NCBI GenBank assembly: GCA_045595425.1
Contig: JAZOAL010000051.1
Coordinates: 1 to 5,681 of the forward strand
Length of the DNA stretch: 5,681 nt
Direction of reading: 5' to 3'
Source of the DNA: SIG710 sp045595425
Lineage (GTDB): Bacteria; Bacillota; Clostridia; Oscillospirales; CAG-272
Below, piece by piece: positions 5,676 through 5,681 of the stretch. How positions within the stretch are numbered: the first letter of the stretch is position 1; the number at the start of each line of letters is the position of its first letter. A program made the position numbers and the translations under genes. The notes under the pieces were generated by a model, which worked only from the letters and a program-made list of their open reading frames with translations, ran no database searches and was not told where the DNA came from.

Positions 5676-5681
5676 TAAAAA

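Noticed and set aside
1..5681. CRISPR array, tRNA, rRNA, phage genes or known riboswitch
   Set aside because: No spaced direct repeats, cloverleaf, rRNA-like sequence, phage genes or recognisable aptamer were seen on either strand.

Overview
The window looks like chromosomal DNA from a low-to-moderate GC member of the Bacillota, most likely class Clostridia. This is inferred from strong SigA-type promoters, AAAGGA/AGGAG ribosome binding sites, intrinsic terminators, a biotin ligase without a DNA-binding domain, and Firmicutes-type RF3 and tautomerase proteins. No family or species can be assigned from this sequence alone.

Layout. Bases 1-233 hold a possible protein tail on the + strand (stop at 83-85, origin uncertain), a large stem-loop (95-147) and a T-rich run. 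Bases 234-1733 (- strand) encode a 499-residue relative of PTS Enzyme I in which every catalytic and PEP/Mg-binding position I can align is substituted. It appears to be an intact pseudoenzyme rather than a decaying gene. Its leader (1734-1853) contains an inverted repeat enclosing a cre-like sequence. A perfect 16-bp terminator (1854-1890) separates it from prfC (1903-3495, - strand), which encodes peptide chain release factor 3.

Bases 3496-3722 form a divergent control region. It has two near-consensus SigA promoters back to back, a 9-bp inverted repeat between them, and a short GC-rich hairpin near the predicted 5' end of the rightward transcript. That transcript appears to carry three genes: a Sel1-repeat protein (3723-4448), a MIF-family tautomerase (4507-4851) and a stand-alone biotin-protein ligase (4854-5675). 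The last two genes are only 2 bases apart.

How the genes work together. prfC and birA are housekeeping functions (ribosome recycling of class I release factors; biotinylation of carboxylase carriers). The Sel1 protein and the tautomerase have no obvious pathway link to biotin; cotranscription is the only connection seen. The most unusual item is the Enzyme I-like protein. It keeps the recognisable Enzyme I fold from end to end, has lost phosphotransfer chemistry, and has no HPr gene beside it. A regulatory or scaffolding role is possible but is inference.
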